Below the pieces are notes generated by a model, which was not told where the DNA came from, searched no databases, and saw only the letters and a list, made by a program, of their open reading frames with translations. A stretch of DNA of 64,000 nt, taken from Bacillus niameyensis. GTDB taxonomy: Bacteria; Bacillota; Bacilli; Bacillales; Bacillaceae_C. The DNA lies in assembly GCF_001375535.1 (NCBI RefSeq), contig NZ_LN831197.1:4580392-4644391 (forward strand). Reading direction: 5' to 3'. Below, one piece after another: positions 18,455 through 28,182 of the stretch; position 1 is the first letter of the stretch; each line of letters opens with the position of its first letter. The translations under genes and the position numbers were made by a program.

Positions 18455-20062
18455 ATGAAAAAAAATCGAGTGTTTTATATTATATGTATAAGTTTACTCA
18501 TAATTCTAGCTGCATGTTCAACTAACCCAGCAGGCGGGAAGCAAACGGAAACAGATCAGGAAGCACTAGATAAGGTTAAAGAAACAGGGTTTCCGATTGT
18601 CGAGAAGAAGATCACATTAAAAATGTTTACATCGAAATCTGGAACTAATACAAATGTTGATTGGAATGACCTGCTCGTTTGGAACACATATGAAGATATG
18701 ACGAACGTAAAAATAGATTGGATAGAGCAAGTTTCAATGGATAACTTAGATGAAAAACGGAATTTAGCTTTATCTACAGGCAGTTTACCAGATGTATTTT
18801 ATGCCTCCAGTGTATCGAATTTGGATTTGTACAAATATGGTCAACAAGGCATGTTTGTAGAGCTTAACGATTTGATCGATCAATATGCACCTAATTTGAA
18901 AAAATTAATGGATAATGACCCTAACATTAAAAGGGGAATGGTTTTCCCTGACGGAAAGATTTATTCGATGCCTGGTGTAAGGGATCCAGAGTTTTTATCT
19001 ATCCGTCTAGGCGCACGTCCGTGGATCAATCAAAATTATTTAGATGAGCTAGGGATTGAAGCGCCCGAAACAACAGAAGATTTCTATCAGTTTCTCAAAG
19101 CTGTGAAAGATCAAGATTTTGGACATGGTAAGATCATTCCATATGGAGGAGTCAATATTAACGATCTATTTGGGTGGCTACGAGGTGCCTTTGGTTTAGG
19201 TACTACAGGTGGAACAGGACTTGTCGATAAATCTCCAAATGGAGAAGGATTACGATTTATGCCAACATCTGATGCTTATAAAGAGATGTTGACGTATGTT
19301 CATAAGCTATATTCTGAAGGACTTATTGAACAAAACATCTTTACGATAGAATGGGCACAGTTTATGGCGAATGCTAAAGAAGGAAAATATGCTAGTACAA
19401 TGTTTTACGATCCAAGTCGAACATTTCAAGGTGTAGAAGGAGAGCATTTTGTAAGTTTAAGTGCTTTAAAAGGTCCAAACGGAGATCAAATGTACACAAA
19501 TGTAACATCTCCACTTTTTAATAATGGACAATTTGCAATCACGCAAAATAACCCGAACCCTGCTGCAACAGTTAGATGGCTTGATTATTTTTACAGTGAT
19601 GAAGGTGCAAAACTCATGTATATGGGGATTGAAGGCAAGACTTATGAAGAGGAGAACGGTGTATATCAATATGTTGATGAAATTGAAAATGCGGAACATA
19701 GAGAAACAGCTATCTCACAATACTTGCCATGGGTAGGAGTGAATCCTCCAGGAATCGTAAAGAAGGATTTCTTTACTGGGTCTGAGGCTTCCGATGCATC
19801 TTTAGAAGCTGCAGCTAAAATTGAGCCATTTATTCCCGAGGAAATATGGTCAACCTTTACTTACACGGAGGATGAAAATAAATTCCTCTCTTCAAATGGT
19901 CAAGATATTGAAAAATATGTAACTGAAATGCGTGATAAGTTTATCTCGGGTAATGAGTCTTTGGATAAATGGGATCAATACGTGAAAGAAATTGAACAAA
20001 TGGGTCTTCAAAAGTACATGGAAATACAAGAAAAAGCGTATGACCGTTACCAAGGTAACTAA
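18455..20062 (+). CDS. extracellular solute-binding lipoprotein (second, sulfatase-linked)
   Basis: A family 1-type ABC binding lipoprotein of 535 residues, related to but distinct from the one at 13048-14676. The short signal sequence ends in lipobox LAAC, followed by a Ser/Thr/Asn-rich linker. AAGGGAG at 18442-18448 is six bases from the ATG at 18455, so that start is preferred over the in-frame ATG at 18434. It is co-directional with the sulfatase and ends at a strong terminator. It has no permease of its own nearby, so it may deliver substrate to the LplB/LplC-like pair encoded on the other strand. Confidence 0.92.
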   Translation: MKKNRVFYIICISLLIILAACSTNPAGGKQTETDQEALDKVKETGFPIVEKKITLKMFTSKSGTNTNVDWNDLLVWNTYEDMTNVKIDWIEQVSMDNLDEKRNLALSTGSLPDVFYASSVSNLDLYKYGQQGMFVELNDLIDQYAPNLKKLMDNDPNIKRGMVFPDGKIYSMPGVRDPEFLSIRLGARPWINQNYLDELGIEAPETTEDFYQFLKAVKDQDFGHGKIIPYGGVNINDLFGWLRGAFGLGTTGGTGLVDKSPNGEGLRFMPTSDAYKEMLTYVHKLYSEGLIEQNIFTIEWAQFMANAKEGKYASTMFYDPSRTFQGVEGEHFVSLSALKGPNGDQMYTNVTSPLFNNGQFAITQNNPNPAATVRWLDYFYSDEGAKLMYMGIEGKTYEEENGVYQYVDEIENAEHRETAISQYLPWVGVNPPGIVKKDFFTGSEASDASLEAAAKIEPFIPEEIWSTFTYTEDENKFLSSNGQDIEKYVTEMRDKFISGNESLDKWDQYVKEIEQMGLQKYMEIQEKAYDRYQGN

Positions 20063-20068
20063 ACGAGT

Positions 20069-20127
20069 AGGGGGGCTGTCCAAAAAGTGGAAGATTACTT
20101 TCTTTTTGGGCAACCCTATTTTTTGTT
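20069..20127 (+). terminator. terminator after sulfatase operon
   Basis: A long stem (tgtccaaaaag paired with ctttttgggca, with outer G/C pairs) is followed by a run of T. It closes the sulfatase-lipoprotein transcript. Confidence 0.85.
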
Positions 20128-20149
20128 TATGTCCTACAGTATGGATGAA

Positions 20150-20161
20150 GTCTAATTAGAC
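20150..20161. repeat. 12-bp perfect palindrome
   Basis: GTCTAATTAGAC lies in the 320-base spacer after the sulfatase operon, about 135 bases before the next promoter. It could be an operator. Nothing else is evident in this spacer apart from the promoter at 20296. Confidence 0.25.
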
Positions 20162-20295
20162 GCTATGCGATTTGCAGAGTCTCGGCCTTCCGCTCCAATG
20201 AATTGAATGATTGCATTCTACATATATTCCAAAAACTGCGCAAAAAACTGTCTGATCTTTATGGCATATGCTATTAATGTTTACTGGAAGTGATT

Positions 20296-20324
20296 TTTAC
20301 AGTTAAAAACGTATACTTTATAGT
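20296..20324 (+). promoter_or_regulatory. sigma A-type promoter
   Basis: TTTACA and TATAGT are spaced by 17 bases, 58 bases before the start of the small membrane protein gene. Confidence 0.6.
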
Positions 20325-20382
20325 ATGATTTCTCCCAAACAATAACAAACTTATAAAAGTATGAATTTATTGGGGGAAAATT

Positions 20383-20829
20383 ATGATCAATTATTGGATT
20401 TTTGGTTTTATATTACCTTGGTTGCTTTTAATTCTATTTTTTCGAGTAAATCTGAAGCTCGTAATTATAATGGCTCCTTTTGTTTCAGTAGTTGCCTTTG
20501 TATTAAATGAGATAGGATTTAATAATTTTTGGGATTTTATTCCGAGGTTTAAAAATATATCATTATCGTCACTACCATTAAACTTAGGCTTATACCCAGT
20601 TCTTGGTTGTCTTTTAGTTTATTCACTTCAATTATCTACAAGAAAGCCGGTAGTTTGGATGGTGTTTTATGGATTAATAACAACTGGAATGGAGTATGTT
20701 GCTTTAGTAGCAAAATATATATTCTATTATAATGGCTGGAATATATTCCATACGTTTCTTAGTTATTTATTGGCATATATTTTAGTGTTTTTTTATTATA
20801 AAGTAATGGTTCGATATGACGTACTATGA
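20383..20829 (+). CDS. small integral membrane protein, CBO0543-like
   Basis: A hydrophobic 148-residue protein with four or five predicted helices and almost no soluble domain. The pattern of an NLGLYP turn, a glutamate in the fourth helix (GMEYVALV) and a C-terminal NGWN segment before the last helix resembles the CBO0543 family of Bacillus/Clostridium membrane proteins of unknown function. This assignment is from memory and is moderate. GGGGGA precedes the ATG, and a good promoter lies upstream. It appears monocistronic. Confidence 0.65.
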   Translation: MINYWIFGFILPWLLLILFFRVNLKLVIIMAPFVSVVAFVLNEIGFNNFWDFIPRFKNISLSSLPLNLGLYPVLGCLLVYSLQLSTRKPVVWMVFYGLITTGMEYVALVAKYIFYYNGWNIFHTFLSYLLAYILVFFYYKVMVRYDVL

Positions 20830-20851
20830 TGTTACAAGTTTGATTACGTAT

Positions 20852-21043
20852 TTAGTTTTGAAATTCCGCACAATAATGGTTAACGAGCTCCTCAATTAAA
20901 TTGTGTTCAGGAAATTCCCCCGAAAACTCAAATTTAATTTCTTCTATAAAAACTCCATCTTTATATACATGAATTGCTCCATCTTGACTAACAACACTAT
21001 ACTCTTGTTCAAAAACGAAACCATTTCGCTCAATTGCACCCAT
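20852..21043 (-). CDS. small DUF5370/YbxH-like protein
   Basis: A 63-residue acidic cytoplasmic protein of unknown function that begins MGAIERNGF and has an IHVYKDG turn and a C-terminal LVNHYC motif, resembling B. subtilis YbxH. AAGGAGAG lies eight bases before the ATG at 21043. The frame is open to 21145, but that extension lacks a ribosome site and is basic and unlike the family. It is convergent with the preceding small membrane protein gene. Confidence 0.7.
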   Translation of the reverse strand: MGAIERNGFVFEQEYSVVSQDGAIHVYKDGVFIEEIKFEFSGEFPEHNLIEELVNHYCAEFQN

Positions 21044-21169
21044 TTGAACATCTCTCCTTTTTTTCTTATTGTTACTTATTTGCTGGAAAGTATGTGAGAG
21101 AGGGATTAGTTCTACTTTAGTGCAGTACATTGGATGAACATTCATTTCTACGTATTGTTGCTGTTCTAA

Positions 21170-21256
21170 ATTATGGCTATCATGTTAAAAATCACTATAT
21201 AATTTTCAAAGTTGGAAACCTTTCTGTTGCTAATTCTCGGAGGCTTAAGCCATAAT
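21170..21256 (+). other. possible structured leader upstream of bmr
   Basis: ATTATGGCT (21170-21178) and AGCCATAAT (21248-21256) are perfectly complementary and could close a stem over about 70 bases. A minimal start-stop ATG TAA occurs at 21308-21313, behind a purine-rich segment, before the bmr ribosome site. No known riboswitch class is recognised. Confidence 0.3.
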
Positions 21257-21345
21257 AGACATATCTTTCTTTCTTCGGAAATTTCGAGGGAGAAGGCGTT
21301 TTTTATGTAAATTTTAGTTGTTTGTAGTGCAGAGGAGAAAGAAAC

Positions 21346-22518
21346 ATGAAGAAAACAAACATCACACTTGTACTATTATTATCCAATTTATTTATTGCGT
21401 TTTTAGGTATAGGTCTCGTCATTCCAGTACTGCCGACATTGATGAATGAGCTGCATATTTCAGGTTCTGTCGTTGGTTATATGGTTGCAATTTTTGCGAT
21501 TATGCAATTATTGGCCTCTCCTATAGCGGGACGTTGGACAGATTCGATTGGCCGTAAGAAGATGATTGTCAGCGGGTTATTTATTTTTAGTGTATCAGAA
21601 CTTTTATTTGGGATTGGAAATGATTTATGGGTTTTATTTGTTTCCCGTGCTTTAGGTGGAGTTAGTGCAGCTTTTATTATGCCTGCTGTTACAGCATTTA
21701 TTGCTGACATTACGACAATGGAGACACGTTCAAAAGCACTAGGGTATATGTCAGCAGCCATTTCTACTGGTTTTATCGTCGGACCTGGGATTGGTGGTTT
21801 TTTAGCTGGAATCGGAACACGGGTACCGTTCTTTTTTGCCGCAGGTCTCGCTTTAATTGCAGCAATATTTTCCATTATTGCCCTTAACGAACCCGAGAGA
21901 CAGAAAGAAACGGTTTTACAGAACGACAAACTCAAAACAGGCTGGAAACGGATATTTGCGCCAATGTATTTTATCGCATTCATCGTCATTTTCATTCTGT
22001 CGTTTGGTTTAGCATCCTTTGAGTCGATTTTTAGTTTGTATGTTGATCATAAATTTAGTTTTACTCCGACAGATATTGCGATCATCATCACAGGCGGGGG
22101 AATTGTTGGCGCGTTTGCCCAGTTAGTATTATTTGATTGGTTTACGAAACACTTTGGTGAAATCCGTTTAACATTATACTGTTTAATTTTTTCGGCGGTA
22201 CTTGTTTTTATCATGACCACTGTGAATTCGTATGCTAGTATTCTAATGACTGCCATCTTTATTTTCGTCGGTTTTGATTTGATACGCCCAGCCGTCACCT
22301 CATATTTATCGAAAATTGCTGGAAATGAACAAGGTTTTGTTGGTGGAATGAACTCGATGTTCACGAGTATAGGCAATGTCATTGGACCGATTGTAGGTGG
22401 GGCGTTATTTGATGTTAACTTGGATTATCCATTCTACTTTGCTGCGGTAGTATTATTGATCGGTGTTGGACTTTCACTTAAGTGGAAAAAGCCGGGGAGA
22501 GAACAAGAGGTTTCATAA
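21346..22518 (+). CDS. bmr: multidrug efflux MFS transporter Bmr
   Basis: A proton-driven 12-helix drug exporter of the Bmr/NorA/Blt group with 390 residues. It agrees closely with B. subtilis Bmr along its length, including NLFIAFLGIGLVIPV in helix 1, GRWTDSIGRKK in the helix 2-3 loop, the GPGIGG antiporter motif in helix 5 and the KIAGNEQGF loop. It exports lipophilic cations such as rhodamine-type dyes and fluoroquinolones in its B. subtilis counterpart. AGGAGAAAG precedes the ATG. The regulator gene bmrR, adjacent in B. subtilis, is absent here. Confidence 0.9.
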   Translation: MKKTNITLVLLLSNLFIAFLGIGLVIPVLPTLMNELHISGSVVGYMVAIFAIMQLLASPIAGRWTDSIGRKKMIVSGLFIFSVSELLFGIGNDLWVLFVSRALGGVSAAFIMPAVTAFIADITTMETRSKALGYMSAAISTGFIVGPGIGGFLAGIGTRVPFFFAAGLALIAAIFSIIALNEPERQKETVLQNDKLKTGWKRIFAPMYFIAFIVIFILSFGLASFESIFSLYVDHKFSFTPTDIAIIITGGGIVGAFAQLVLFDWFTKHFGEIRLTLYCLIFSAVLVFIMTTVNSYASILMTAIFIFVGFDLIRPAVTSYLSKIAGNEQGFVGGMNSMFTSIGNVIGPIVGGALFDVNLDYPFYFAAVVLLIGVGLSLKWKKPGREQEVS

Positions 22519-22594
22519 TTCGGACTATTTTTGAAAAACTGGTTCTTGGAAATAGGTTTGGCGAAATCATTGAACGAGTCGACAATTTATAAGG

Positions 22595-22628
22595 AATAAA
22601 ACCGCCAATCATTTTTGGCGGTTTTATT
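22595..22628. terminator. bidirectional terminator between bmr and catalase homologue
   Basis: The perfect arms AATAAAACCGCCAA and TTGGCGGTTTTATT serve both convergent genes. Confidence 0.9.
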
Positions 22629-22687
22629 CGTCAAATAGTAATCTTCTTTTATGCATTAAAATGTTGATTAAGTATGGACGCTTTAAA

Positions 22688-24748
22688 CTAGGTTCTATTC
22701 CAAAAACGTTGCTGTGCAATGGCGGAGACAAAATCTTCTCCAAAGTTTGGATTATTTGCGGCAAAAACAACACCAGCCAAATTGTTTTTTCCAGATGCTT
22801 GGATATATGATTGTCCTGTCGAGGCAACACCAATTGGTTTATAGTGTTGATAAGCTACACGTACGAATTCTGTCACATTAGCATTGAATTTTGCTTGATT
22901 TTTAGCACTTCCGCCCACAACATAGAGGGAGTCAAGCAGATAAGGACTTGTTGTAAGAAAGGTTTTATCCACCTTAAGTGTTATACCGTCCGCACCTGTA
23001 ACAGTACCAAGTGTTTCACTTACGACGACGACAAAAACTCCATACTTTTTTAATGTTTTAAGTACGTTTCTTACTTCATTACCATTGAAGCCATTGTCGA
23101 TCAGTATACCTACTTTTTGCGTGTAGGCGTAACGAGGTGTACTAGCTTGACTAAGAGAAGAATAACTTGTAGAGACCGGAACTTGGGTTCCACTTGGACG
23201 GTCGACGCCAATATTGTCAGCAACAATATAGGCCAATTCTTGATCGACGTTAACAAGAATATCGACAACTTGCTGGCGAACAGACCTTCTTTTTACACTT
23301 CCAACTTGATAGCTAAGCCCGTCAATCGTATGTTGTTTTTCAATGGGCGTCAAACTGTTCCAGAATATTCGCGGCTGCGAATAGAAATCGTTAAATGATT
23401 TGCTTCTGCCTCGTATATCATGACCTTCCACTTTTTGGGGATAATGAGAATAGCCGCCTTCTTCTGGCGGGGTAGTGTAAGGTGTGTTATTGGCTATTGA
23501 ATTATTATGATAGTTAACCTGATCAACATCTATTCGATACCTCATATGGCCTTGTCGTTGATTGTTATGAAAAGGGCAGATTGGTCGATTGATCGGTAAA
23601 TCTTGAAAGTTAGCACTTCCAAGCCGATGGTATTGTGCAATTTGATAAGCAATTAACCTGCCTTGCAGGACAGGATCATTGGAAAAGTCAATTCCAGGAA
23701 CAACATTTGCAGGGTTAAAAGCTACTTGTTCCAATTCGGCAAATTCATTATCTACATTTTTATTTAATGTCATCTTGCCGATTAGCTGAACAGGGACGAC
23801 CTCTTCCGGCCAAAACTTTGCGGGATCGAGAAGATCGAAGTCGAATTTAAATTCATCCTCCATTGCTATTAGCTGGACGCCTAATTCATATTCGGCATAC
23901 GCACCTCGTTCAATTGCCTCAATAAGATCCCGTCGGTGGAAGTCTGGATCAAGTCCGCCAATTTTCAGTGCCTCATCTTGAAGTAATGAGTGAACACCGA
24001 GCACTGGTTTCCAAACAAACCTGACAAAAGTAGCCTTTCCTTGTTCGTTTACAAATAGATAAGTATTAATCGCCCACGATTCCATCATTCGATAACTTCT
24101 TAAAATCCCCCGGTCGGACATGATCCACAATACCATATGAAGTGATTCAGGATTATTGGCGACATAATCCCAAAAATTGTCATGGGCACCAGAAGCTGTT
24201 GGGACGTCTGTGCGCGGCTCGCCTTTATACGCATGGATTACATCTGGAAACTTCATCGCATCTTGATTAATTAATACTGGCATGGCAATTGTAGTCAAAT
24301 CGTAATTACCTTCTTCTGTATAAAACTTAACCCCTTTACAGCGTAAATCTCTTGCCGTATCATAAGACCCTCTACCTCCTTGCACGGTAGAAAAGCGCAC
24401 AAATACAGGAGTCTTTTTTCCTGCTTCCTGTAAAAACCCAGCCTTTGTAAACTGCTTCATCGACTGATAACATTCAAACTCTCCGTGGGCTCCATAACCT
24501 CTTGCATGAACAACCCTTTCCGGAATCCTCTCTTTGACAAAATGCGTCATCTTTTCAAAGTAATGGAAATCCTCGAGTAATGACGGACCACGCACTCCTG
24601 CCTTTAACGTTTCCTCATCATTTGATACTTTTAGCGATTCGTTTGTTGTCATTGGTTTTCCTGTATTTTTTACGCGGAACTCATTTAATTGCTCGTTTTT
24701 AGCATTTTTCTGAATAGGCTTTTGGTTTCGTGATGATTTCTCATCCAT
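22688..24748 (-). CDS. KatE-type large-subunit catalase homologue with altered haem pocket
   Basis: The 686-residue length and fold order match B. subtilis KatE: a catalase core (about 30-500) and a C-terminal DJ-1/PfpI-like domain (about 550-686). The distal histidine H81 (VVHARG) and the proximal tyrosine Y368 (RLIAY) are kept. Many invariant motifs are replaced: the catalytic Asn in the GNN segment reads TTIA (152-155), R-G-F-A before KFYT reads RCKG, F-G-x-H-T reads WAINT, H-W-K-P reads VWKP (245-248), and the SY-T-D-T-Q segment reads AYQIAQ. Flanking sequence is well conserved and the frame is intact. Ordinary catalase activity is therefore doubtful; another haem function is possible. 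GGTGGGA lies before the ATG. Confidence 0.85.
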   Translation of the reverse strand: MDEKSSRNQKPIQKNAKNEQLNEFRVKNTGKPMTTNESLKVSNDEETLKAGVRGPSLLEDFHYFEKMTHFVKERIPERVVHARGYGAHGEFECYQSMKQFTKAGFLQEAGKKTPVFVRFSTVQGGRGSYDTARDLRCKGVKFYTEEGNYDLTTIAMPVLINQDAMKFPDVIHAYKGEPRTDVPTASGAHDNFWDYVANNPESLHMVLWIMSDRGILRSYRMMESWAINTYLFVNEQGKATFVRFVWKPVLGVHSLLQDEALKIGGLDPDFHRRDLIEAIERGAYAEYELGVQLIAMEDEFKFDFDLLDPAKFWPEEVVPVQLIGKMTLNKNVDNEFAELEQVAFNPANVVPGIDFSNDPVLQGRLIAYQIAQYHRLGSANFQDLPINRPICPFHNNQRQGHMRYRIDVDQVNYHNNSIANNTPYTTPPEEGGYSHYPQKVEGHDIRGRSKSFNDFYSQPRIFWNSLTPIEKQHTIDGLSYQVGSVKRRSVRQQVVDILVNVDQELAYIVADNIGVDRPSGTQVPVSTSYSSLSQASTPRYAYTQKVGILIDNGFNGNEVRNVLKTLKKYGVFVVVVSETLGTVTGADGITLKVDKTFLTTSPYLLDSLYVVGGSAKNQAKFNANVTEFVRVAYQHYKPIGVASTGQSYIQASGKNNLAGVVFAANNPNFGEDFVSAIAQQRFWNRT

Positions 24749-24900
24749 ATAAGTCCCACCCCTATTAATGGAGATTTAAATTTATTAGTTCCATTCATAT
24801 ACCTATGCTATTTTTTTTGGCCTAGACCTATTAAGGCGACATCTGCACACTCATTTCGCGAATTCATATAGTATTACGACCTATAAAGGAGGTTAGTTAG

Positions 24901-25086
24901 ATGGATAATGAAAGCTTTATTAGAAAAGGTTTACATTTGCAGGGGTTACCAAGCTACGAAAAAGATGTCCCATATATTGAAGATATACTGAAGACGATGA
25001 AGATAGCCGAAAATTCTCTGCAAGCATATCCCTATTTAAACATGGAAGTTCCGATAATGGTTGTAGATAAGGAGTTAATGAGATGA
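24901..25086 (+). CDS. AtzG-like (DUF4089) small amidase partner
   Basis: A 61-residue protein whose stop overlaps the amidase start by four bases (ATGA), with AAGGAGG upstream of the ATG. Size, position and helical composition match the AtzG/GatC-like small subunits that stabilise amidase-signature enzymes such as AtzE. The similarity call rests on context and general pattern, so the family name is tentative. It probably forms a heteromer with the downstream amidase. Confidence 0.65.
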   Translation: MDNESFIRKGLHLQGLPSYEKDVPYIEDILKTMKIAENSLQAYPYLNMEVPIMVVDKELMR

Positions 25087-26477
25087 CTGATATAGCTTTT
25101 TGGACCGCAACAGAGCTTGGTCCACTAATTAAATCGAGGCAGTTATCACCAGTAGAATTGACAAAACACATATTAAACCGTATTGATAAGATTGATTCAA
25201 TTCTCCGGACGTATATAACTCCACTACCTGAACTTGCCCTTCAACAAGCAAGAGAGGCTGAAGATGATATCATGCATGGTAAGTACATCGGACCTCTGCA
25301 CGGAATTCCAATCGGCATAAAAGATAATTATGTTACGAAAGGTATAAGAACAACTGTCGGATCGAAGCTTTTTGCTAATTTTATTCCTGAGGAAAGTGCG
25401 ACAACAGTAAAAAAACTGTTAGGAGCAGGGGCAATAATGTTAGGTAAGCAAAATATGCATGAACTCGCAGCTGGTTCAACGGGCACAAATCCATTCTTTG
25501 GGACTACCCGCAATCCATGGAATACAGATTACATGCCAGGTGGATCAAGTGGTGGTGGTACTGCGTCCTTAGCAGATGGTTTAGCGACACTTGCAACTGG
25601 GACAGACACATTTGGATCTATTCGATTACCAGCGGCCATGTGTGGAGTATACGGATTAAAGCCAACTTATGGTCTTGTTAGTACTTATGGTGTTATTCCA
25701 TCAGCTTGGTCATTGGATACTGCGGGACCAATGGCGAGATCTGTTTCAGACTTGGCTCTCATGCTTAATTATATGGCCGGTTTTGATGCAAATGATCCTG
25801 CAAGTCTTAAAGTAGCGGTTCCCAATTATACAGAAAATCTTAATAAAGGAATTAGGGGAGTAAAAATAGGAATTCCTTCGTATTACCTCGAAAGATTGGA
25901 CTCAGATGTCGAGAAACTTTTTCTACACGCAATTTCAATACTTAGAAGTTTAGGGGCAGAAATAAAAGAACTTGTTATCCCTGAGTTAGCTATGGCAACA
26001 TTCGCAGGCTATGCAACTGTAACTGGAGAAGCCTCTGCATTTCATTATGATTGGCTTCAGAAATATCCAAAGGACTACTCGGAGGATATTAGAACTTTCT
26101 TTCTAGCAGGGACATTAACGGGTACACCCCAGTATGTCAGAGCACAACAAGCAAGAAGAAAAATGGTGAAAGCGTTGGATCAAGTATTTCAAGACGTTGA
26201 CATCCTAGTCGGCCCGACTATCCCGATTACAACCCCAGCTTTTAGTGATAGTTGGATAGAGCAAAATTTGGAAGTTGTAAAACGGTGCTTGCCATTTACT
26301 TCTCCTATAAACTTAACAGGGTTACCAAGCCTAGCGGTCCCAATGGGTTTAGACAAGCGGGGACTTCCTGTTGGTATGCAATTGATTGGCAATCATCTTT
26401 CCGAAAAACTTCTATTGCAGATCGGAAGCGCATGGGAAAATAACGAACCATTAACGATGACGTTACAGGGGACATGA
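25083..26477 (+). CDS. amidase-signature enzyme (AtzE/GatA-like)
   Basis: A cytoplasmic amide hydrolase of 464 residues. The Ser-cisSer-Lys catalytic triad is visible: K80 in GIKDNY, the serine pair in GGSSGGG (153-159) and the nucleophile S179 in TDTFGSIRLP. The usual TDTAGS reads TDTFGS here. It is translationally coupled to the 61-residue partner, which favours an AtzE-type hydrolase over the GatA subunit of the tRNA amidotransferase, since no gatC or gatB is nearby. The substrate is unknown. Confidence 0.88.
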   Translation: MTDIAFWTATELGPLIKSRQLSPVELTKHILNRIDKIDSILRTYITPLPELALQQAREAEDDIMHGKYIGPLHGIPIGIKDNYVTKGIRTTVGSKLFANFIPEESATTVKKLLGAGAIMLGKQNMHELAAGSTGTNPFFGTTRNPWNTDYMPGGSSGGGTASLADGLATLATGTDTFGSIRLPAAMCGVYGLKPTYGLVSTYGVIPSAWSLDTAGPMARSVSDLALMLNYMAGFDANDPASLKVAVPNYTENLNKGIRGVKIGIPSYYLERLDSDVEKLFLHAISILRSLGAEIKELVIPELAMATFAGYATVTGEASAFHYDWLQKYPKDYSEDIRTFFLAGTLTGTPQYVRAQQARRKMVKALDQVFQDVDILVGPTIPITTPAFSDSWIEQNLEVVKRCLPFTSPINLTGLPSLAVPMGLDKRGLPVGMQLIGNHLSEKLLLQIGSAWENNEPLTMTLQGT

Positions 26478-26510
26478 GGGAGAATAGAGATTTTTTTGGA
26501 TCATCCAATA

Positions 26511-26551
26511 CAGTCCCCTATTGCGCAGGGGCACACAGGGGACTGATTTTT
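26511..26551. terminator. terminator between two convergent amidase genes
   Basis: CAGTCCCCT and AGGGGACTG (perfect 9-bp arms) are followed by T residues on the plus strand. The last bases overlap the stop codon of the minus-strand amidase. Confidence 0.85.
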
Positions 26552-27932
26552 ACTTATTTATAGCAAAGCCTAATAACTCTTCTCTTTTTTTATAAAACTC
26601 TTTTAAAAAGGTTTGCTCATATGCGTATCCAGCATGCATCAAGATTTTTTCATTATGATTGGCAGCGGCTAATTGCAGTCCAACAGGTAGTCCATTATTA
26701 GCAATTCCACATGGGATTGATAGGGCAGGTTGGCCTGTTAAATCAAAAACAGCTGGAATCCGAATCATCGTGTTAAAGACGCTATCAGTTACACCGTTAA
26801 TTTCAACCATTTCCTCACCGATTTTTTGGGGAGTGATAGGGATCGTTGGTGTGGCCAACACATCGACTTGCTCAAACAGCCTTTCAAATTGCACCGTTAA
26901 CTGGCCCTTTCTTTTAAGAGCTTTAATATAATCAAGGGCTGTGATCGCATGACTATGTTCAAGTGATGCTTTCACATCGAGACCAAATGAATCTAATGCA
27001 GATACAATTGAATTTTCATGAACAAATCCTGCTTCTGCAATACCAATCCCGAAGGAAAGGGCAAGATCTTCAGGTGTGAACGGAATATCAATTTCGATTA
27101 AAACCGCACCTAGGCTCTCTAAATCTTTTAAAGCTTGATTATAAAGGGAGGCAGTGTTCTCATCGATACCTTCGTTAAAATAATTTTTGGGCACACCGAT
27201 TCGTAATCCGCGAACATCCTCTTTCAGACTGGATGTGTAGCTCATTCCCGTCATAGCTTCCATCATGATCGCCATATCTTTCATATTTTTCGTTAGCGGT
27301 CCGATATGGTCAAGTGTCCATGAAATATGTTTGACTCCAGCTGGATTAATGAGGCCGTGTGTCGGTTTTAAACCGATGACGCCACAAGAAGAGGCAGGGA
27401 TTCGGATGGATCCAGCCGTATCTGTTCCGATTGAAGCGACACTTAAACCAGCGGCCACAGCGGCTCCTGACCCACCACTTGATCCACCAGGGGCATAATC
27501 CTTGTTCCATGGATTTTTAACAGCTCCATAAAATGGATTGTTGGACGTAATGCCGAAAGCATATTCATGCATATTTACTTTACCGAGATGAATAGCACCT
27601 TCTCGCTGAAGAGTGCTGACAACATGAGCATTCTCATCAGGTATAAAATCTCTATCGATTTTCGATCCGCTCGTTGTCTGAATCCCTTTCGTATTCAAAT
27701 TATCTTTATAAGAGAGCGGAATTCCTTCTAATATCCCCGTTGCTTCATTGGCCATATATTTTTTCTCAGCAATTTCCGCTTGCTTTAGAGCAATCTCTTC
27801 CGTCACCGTTATATATGCATTCAAATCCTGTAATTCACTCACTCTATCTAAAAAATTCCGAGTGATTTCTACAGGTGAAAATCTCCTATTCTTATAACCT
27901 TCTATTAATGAATGAATTGAAATATGTTCCAA
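26550..27932 (-). CDS. amidase-signature enzyme (second paralogue)
   Basis: A 460-residue amidase with the complete triad: K76 in SYKDN, the serine pair in GGSSGGSG and S175 in [10 protein letters not shown]. It starts at TTG with AGGGGG about nine bases upstream. It is only distantly similar to the convergent amidase at 25083-26477, has no small partner gene, and keeps the standard TDTAGS motif. It may hydrolyse small amides or carbamates; the substrate cannot be told. Confidence 0.88.
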   Translation of the reverse strand: MEHISIHSLIEGYKNRRFSPVEITRNFLDRVSELQDLNAYITVTEEIALKQAEIAEKKYMANEATGILEGIPLSYKDNLNTKGIQTTSGSKIDRDFIPDENAHVVSTLQREGAIHLGKVNMHEYAFGITSNNPFYGAVKNPWNKDYAPGGSSGGSGAAVAAGLSVASIGTDTAGSIRIPASSCGVIGLKPTHGLINPAGVKHISWTLDHIGPLTKNMKDMAIMMEAMTGMSYTSSLKEDVRGLRIGVPKNYFNEGIDENTASLYNQALKDLESLGAVLIEIDIPFTPEDLALSFGIGIAEAGFVHENSIVSALDSFGLDVKASLEHSHAITALDYIKALKRKGQLTVQFERLFEQVDVLATPTIPITPQKIGEEMVEINGVTDSVFNTMIRIPAVFDLTGQPALSIPCGIANNGLPVGLQLAAANHNEKILMHAGYAYEQTFLKEFYKKREELLGFAINK

Positions 27933-28182
27933 TCAGCAAACCCCCTGTAATTTTTCTGAAAAAAGACATAGTATCTGCATCATATCATAAAAAGCCTTGG
28001 CACTCGAATAATGGCAATAATAGCTATGGTCAATCTGTAAAGTATGAAAGGTGACCACGGAGAAAGATTAAGATTTACCTTAAAGGGGAATTGTTGACTG
28101 TCTAGCCCAATTTGGTACGATTATTTATGATCAAGCTTTAGATTAAAAGAGCAAGATCACTACATACAACGGAGGAACTTTT

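Noticed and set aside
24749..24890. Search for a sigma B promoter upstream of the catalase homologue
   Set aside because: A GGTAT-like -10 is present but no GTTT-type -35 at the right spacing was found.
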